Below, piece by piece: positions 59,964 to 64,000 of a stretch of 64,000 nucleotides of DNA. Numbering within the stretch: position 1 is the first letter of the stretch; the number at the start of each line of letters is the position of its first letter. Both the position numbers and the translations under genes were made by a program. Source of the DNA: Gordius sp. MW1 (lineage: Eukaryota; Nematomorpha; Gordioida; Gordea; Gordiidae); assembly GCA_964036665.1 (NCBI GenBank), contig OZ038526.1, positions 35,960,001-36,024,000 of the forward strand. Direction: 5' to 3'. The notes beneath the pieces are model-generated. The model ran no database searches, had not been told where the DNA came from, and saw only the letters and a list, made by a program, of their open reading frames with translations.

Positions 59964-60446
59964 TCAGTCATGCGCGGTAACCGCGTCCCCATGACAGACA
60001 TGCTTCGCACATCTAACAGTACCGTTATTATCATATTGATTATGATATCTACAACAATTAGATTTAAACGGATTCTGGTAATTGTTCTCATTACCTCGGT
60101 AACTGTTCGGAAAACCGCTATTTTTAGCACAAAAATTTGGCGTCCTATAATAATTAATATTTCTGTTTTTGAAACTACTGGGGTAATTAAAATCGAGATT
60201 ACTACTATCTTTCCCATAGTTATAATTAGGTCTATTTTTTAGACAGTCCAAACTTTTATGGTCTCTCTTATGGCACTTACCGCATTGTTTTAAAACAAAT
60301 ACCTTTTCAACTCTCTTTACTTTATAGAGAACATAAATTAATATCAATGAAAAACCAATTAACGCGACTAACATCTTATGCGCGCACAGATAATTGAAAA
60401 AATTTATAGCCATTGAGGGTTGTGAAGAACGAAAAAACATTATCAA
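59964..60446 (-). pseudogene. Gag nucleocapsid remnant of element C
   Basis: Minus strand contains one CCHC knuckle, CGKCHKRDHKSLDC, followed by an Asn/Tyr-rich region with a further Cys/His cluster. The hydrophobic text upstream is probably not native Gag; capsid sequence is missing. Confidence 0.65.
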
Positions 60447-61066
60447 AATATAACGACGAAATTTTTTCTTTTTATTATTTGTCTTTTAAACTGAAAAACG
60501 CTGAATGAGCCACAACAAGAATTATACTGTAAATTTAAATTTTAAAACTACTTTTCTTTTTAATTGAATCATACCAAATGCTAGCAATATATGTATATTT
60601 AAATAATATATATGTATATAAATATTATAGTAAATAATTTTTTTATACCAAAGTTTTCGAAATTAAAATTAAACTTTAAACACGTGCAATTATCTTAGCA
60701 TGTAACATAGTTATTTATTTGGTAATAAACCTATCGCGCAAAAATTTTTTTTACTAATAAATTAATCAATATATATTTGAATTAAATCGTTGCTATTATA
60801 TTTTAATTAAAAAAATCCGAAAAGAAACAAATGTTATGCAAATGTAAAATAAAAGCAGAGTTATAATCATAATTAAAGATAATAACCAAGTAAGTTTTAT
60901 TTACCTTTTTTTTCTATTTTTGTAGATTTTATTTTGCCTTTTGTAAACGATTGTTTAGCCGCCGGCTTTTGATAATCTTGTTTCCGAACTTCTATCTTTC
61001 CTTAGATGGGGAAAATTGATACGATGTGTTTTCCTGAGGGTTTGGGTGGGTATTATCTGACACTAC
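60447..61066 (-). other. 5' internal region of element C
   Basis: Between the gag remnant and the 5' LTR; AT-rich, no capsid-like ORF. Sequence after the LTR (minus strand GTAGTGTCAGATAATACCC) is the expected primer-site position but matches no tRNA I can name. Confidence 0.4.
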
Positions 61067-61973
61067 TTTGATGGCTGAGACGGTTTTCGTACTATGTAGA
61101 TTAAAAATTCTTTATTGAGAAATAATAATATAATTATAATTTTGGTTGCGTAACATATCATATATTTTTTGGTTTTCAGAAAAGAAGGCGCTTTTTCCGA
61201 ATGAAAAAAAGAGATATATGACTATGGCTCGTAAATGACTATTTAATTTATTTTTAGCCTTTTTATTAGTTTTTTATGTGCCAGTTTAGCTATTTATATC
61301 TTAAAAAATGATCAAAACCGTTACTCAGCACAATCCACAGTAGAAGCAATAAAAATCGTTTTAACTAGAACTTATGAGTAAAAGAGTCAATAGAAATAGA
61401 AAAGTAAAAATGTTAATAAGCGGGGCGGGGGAACACCACAGACAGAGAAGATAAGCCTGAAATATTTAGCCTTTGAAACACACTTTAGCTATTTTACCAT
61501 AAAAAGATATCACAATAAATTGAAAAAGGAGAATAATTTGTTAAGGATCGTAAAACAAGAATGATATTTAATAAGCAGCAGAAGGAGAAATTAACATCAT
61601 ATTAATTGAGTGTGCCAAAATTTATTCAGGTCTGACCATTATACAAGTATTTTATCAATATATGGTCAAATTTGTTAAGGTTAGGTATTTGGCTAATCAA
61701 TTGGCAGTACAATTTTTTATGAATGCCTAATCCATGGGTAGAATATGAATCAGCAGGTGCTGATTGGTTTTTATCTTTTATTAAAAGACCTGATTTCATT
61801 AAGGAGTCCAGAACCAACATGATATTTTATTTATGCAATAAATTAAAACTTTAATTCCATTTCATGATTGTCAAGTTTATGTGATACTTTTATATTAATA
61901 AAGCTTTTAAATCAATGATTTAACATAACAATCTCTGCAAAAACACATTTCGATTTGCCTTATAAATTTGTTT

Positions 61974-62280
61974 ATGAAGCTTTATAAGCTATAAATGACA
62001 AACCTTTAATATTAAACAATATTATAAATTATCAGATCATGCAACTTTATAAGCTATAAAAGACAAACTTTTAATATCTAATAATTTTATAAATAGCAAT
62101 ATTATAAATTATTATATGAAACTTTATAGCTTTAAAAGACATACGTATAATATTATAGCAATTATAAATTTTTGTATGGAACTATATATGTTATGAAAGA
62201 TAAACTTTTACTATTTTAGCAATTAAAAATTATTATATGAAACTTAATATGCCACAAAAGACAAACTTTTAATAATTTAG
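61974..62280 (+). repeat. Degenerate tandem repeat of about 65 bp
   Basis: About five diverged units with actttataagctataaaag and acaaacttttaatat cores, inside the TIR element. Confidence 0.65.
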
Positions 62281-62572
62281 TAATTTAGCACATGCACTTA
62301 AGTTATTTATACTATTTCAACTTTAAATTATAGAGGACACCTTAGCCCCTTTTAAAGGTGACCTTAACTCCGGCATTTTTCGAGGTTATACGAGTTGTCT
62401 TTTTTTCAAACCTTCCTATAATAAATCTATTAGCTGTATTGCCATAATATTTTTTCCTCTAATAAACACTGCGGACAAGAACATTTTTTTTTTAAAATTA
62501 TATGAAAATCGGTTGAAAATTTTTGTCCAGGCCTGTTTGATTTTTTATGGCTACGATAGTCCCGGTCTCCCC

Positions 62573-62790
62573 TAATGTTTATTCTATTTTAAAGCCGTTA
62601 TAAATTATCTTTGTGAGCTCTTAATTGTGCCAAATTTTTAATAGTTTAACAGCTTTTAGTTTATATAAAAACATCTTCTTTTGTCAAAGCATTTAGTCGC
62701 ATTGTTGAGAATTGTGGACTGAAAGGTGGGATTTAAAACTTTGAGAGTGTTGAGGTTAAAACAGTTTTTAATTAAAAGAATTAATACACG
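62573..62790. other. Intergenic, no gene
   Basis: Short AT-rich gap between two elements; nothing recognised. Confidence 0.4.
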
Positions 62791-62927
62791 CATGGGCCTA
62801 GCCAAGGATAAATCAAAAAAAATTGTTAAAATTTATTAAAATTATGGCTAAAATTTCAAAAAATTATCATTTTGCCCCTCCCTTTCATTATTACCCCCCT
62901 CTAATTCCAGTGCTGGCTACGCCCATA
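62791..62927. mobile_element. F2 MITE with perfect 8-bp target duplication
   Basis: catgggcctagccaagg to ggctacgcccata; flanked by AATACACG at 62783-62790 and 62928-62935. Interior G tract partly deleted. Confidence 0.88.
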
Positions 62928-62935
62928 AATACACG

Positions 62936-63560
62936 CGTATTATTTCATTGTTTCCGTTTAAATCCATGAGTTATATTTACTTTAAAAAAACTTTAAAAAA
63001 GCTAGGTCTAATTAAGATAAAATTTAACATGATATTCGCTAGCTAAAAAAACAATTCTAAATGTAAACATTTTTAAAAATCAATTTAAAGAGCGACAAGT
63101 CAGATGCTTAAATAATTAATAAGCCTAAAAGGGCACAAAATTTTATAAAGATCGACCTTGGCTTCCTGGCACCACCTTTTGGTTGGCCTCATGCTAAAAC
63201 ATGCGATAGATTATTGTCAAGGCCGTAGCTCTAGAAGCAAAAAGTTTTAAATTTTGTGGTATTTCTCTCGTAAATTATAATCTAGGTTGAAAAGTTAATT
63301 TTAATGAGGTAGAAGTATTATTCTTATTAAAATAAGAAAACTGTTATACTTAACGATGGTTTCAAATTTTTTTATGCTATTACAATAAAGTATGCAGAGC
63401 AAATTTTTTCCTTTGACCTTTATATTAGTTTTATTATTGTCACGGATATTATGGCATGCTATATGATTTAGCTGATTCGATTTTTATAGACCTAAATAAA
63501 ACTTATTTATAAAAATTAGTGATAATTAATTAAAAAAATGCTTTTGTATAAATATACTAA
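62936..63560. other. Intergenic, no gene
   Basis: AT-rich; no ORF with family similarity and no clear repeat. Confidence 0.4.
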
Positions 63561-63723
63561 CTCGGGCCTTCGGCCCTCGTGGGAAGGGGGAGAAGGGAAG
63601 GGAAGAGGGGAAGGGAAGGGGGGACGACTCATCTGTACTTCGTATAAATGTATCATATTTGCTATGCAATTTATGGGCGAGAAAGGTGGGAAGGGGCGAG
63701 AATGCCTATAGGGGGGTATTAAA
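63561..63723 (+). repeat. Dispersed repeat with GGGCCTTCGGCCC palindrome, copy 2
   Basis: Matches 16804-16975: same palindrome, GGGAAGG runs and gctatgcaatttatgggcga. Followed by a telomere-like fragment (63775-63820) and, at the window end, the start of a CCAATGG box. Confidence 0.75.
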
Positions 63724-64000
63724 TGCCTAATGATTAATTTATAAAAATTTTCCATTATAGGCAAAATGTAATAAAGGCAAAATGTAATATAGGCAAGGGT
63801 TAGGGTTAGATTTAGTGTTTGCATCGTTGCGTATTACATTAGTTTTAATGGCCTTTAGTGATTATGGGTCTAACGAACATTATATTATAAAACAACACAA
63901 TGTTAAGAATTTGCAGAATTGTTGGGAGAAATTTTTTGTTGAATTTGAACAATTTTTAATTAAAAAAATCAAAATGGCCAATGGTCACTTTTTCTCTATT

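Larger units (their letters stand above)
55410..61440 (-). mobile_element. Decayed Ty3/Gypsy LTR element C
   Basis: Right LTR 61067-61440 and left LTR 55410-55984 are clearly homologous but differ at many sites, and the left one contains an extra F2 MITE. Target duplication GACAG at 55405-55409 and 61441-61445. On the minus strand a polypurine tract AAAGGGGGAGG precedes the left (3') LTR. Coding remains run gag, protease, RT, RNase H, integrase from right to left, with many breaks. Older than elements A and B. Confidence 0.88.
54911..62572. mobile_element. TIR DNA element split by LTR element C
   Basis: Left end ggggagatcggggctatacg, right end ctacgatagtcccggtctcc then cc, imperfect inverted copies each flanked by TA (54909-54910, 62573-62574). 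After removing element C about 1.6 kb remains, without a recognisable transposase. A TA duplication hints at the Tc1/mariner superfamily, but this is inference. Confidence 0.6.

Overview
The window is AT-rich nuclear DNA from an invertebrate animal. The evidence is five spliced genes for animal proteins with GT-AG introns, several introns only 36-41 nt long, and dense transposable elements. I cannot assign a phylum. A GH18 chitinase with a CBM14 tail, an l(2)gl homologue, a BUB1-type kinase, a REXO5-type exonuclease and a secreted-type alkaline phosphatase fit many ecdysozoans or other small invertebrates. No bacterial-style operon, CRISPR array or rRNA was seen.

Layout, left to right: (1) 721-8710, minus strand: lethal(2) giant larvae homologue, 14 exons seen, C-terminal third running off the left edge; its introns hold MITEs. 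(2) 8711-11780: gene-poor, with a decayed Ty3/Gypsy fragment at 10.27-11.03 kb. (3) 11781-16337, plus: ten-exon chitinase whose sixth intron contains a 1.6-kb non-autonomous Helitron. (4) 16.8-19.3 kb: satellite-like array of inverted CCAATGG boxes mixed with tRNA-derived SINEs. (5) 19.7-22.2 kb: two decayed LINE fragments in opposite orientation. (6) 24962-27943, minus: BUB1-type checkpoint kinase. (7) 28.05-40.2 kb: the divergent promoter region between the BUB1-type gene and REXO5, filled by nested elements: a MITE split by an intact CsRn1-like LTR retrotransposon (A), then a Helitron carrying a hAT remnant and a second CsRn1-like element (B). (8) 40345-46656, plus: REXO5-type RNA exonuclease, nine exons. 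(9) 47130-54298, minus: alkaline phosphatase, nine exons, tail-to-tail with REXO5. (10) 54.9-62.6 kb: a TIR element split by a decayed Gypsy element (C), whose left LTR is itself split by a MITE. (11) 62.6-64 kb: dispersed repeats.

The five host genes are unrelated in function (cell polarity, chitin breakdown, mitotic checkpoint, RNA trimming, phosphate hydrolysis) and form no pathway. Exon models are anchored by family motifs, and every listed junction keeps reading phase. The most informative structure is the layered transposon stratigraphy. Paired LTRs and target-site duplications date insertions relative to one another and show an empty site for one MITE family. No wholly new system is evident. 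The oddest protein features are a roughly 105-residue insertion in the kinase N-lobe of the BUB1-type protein, the absence of detectable TPR exons for it, and a furin-like basic insertion in the alkaline phosphatase.
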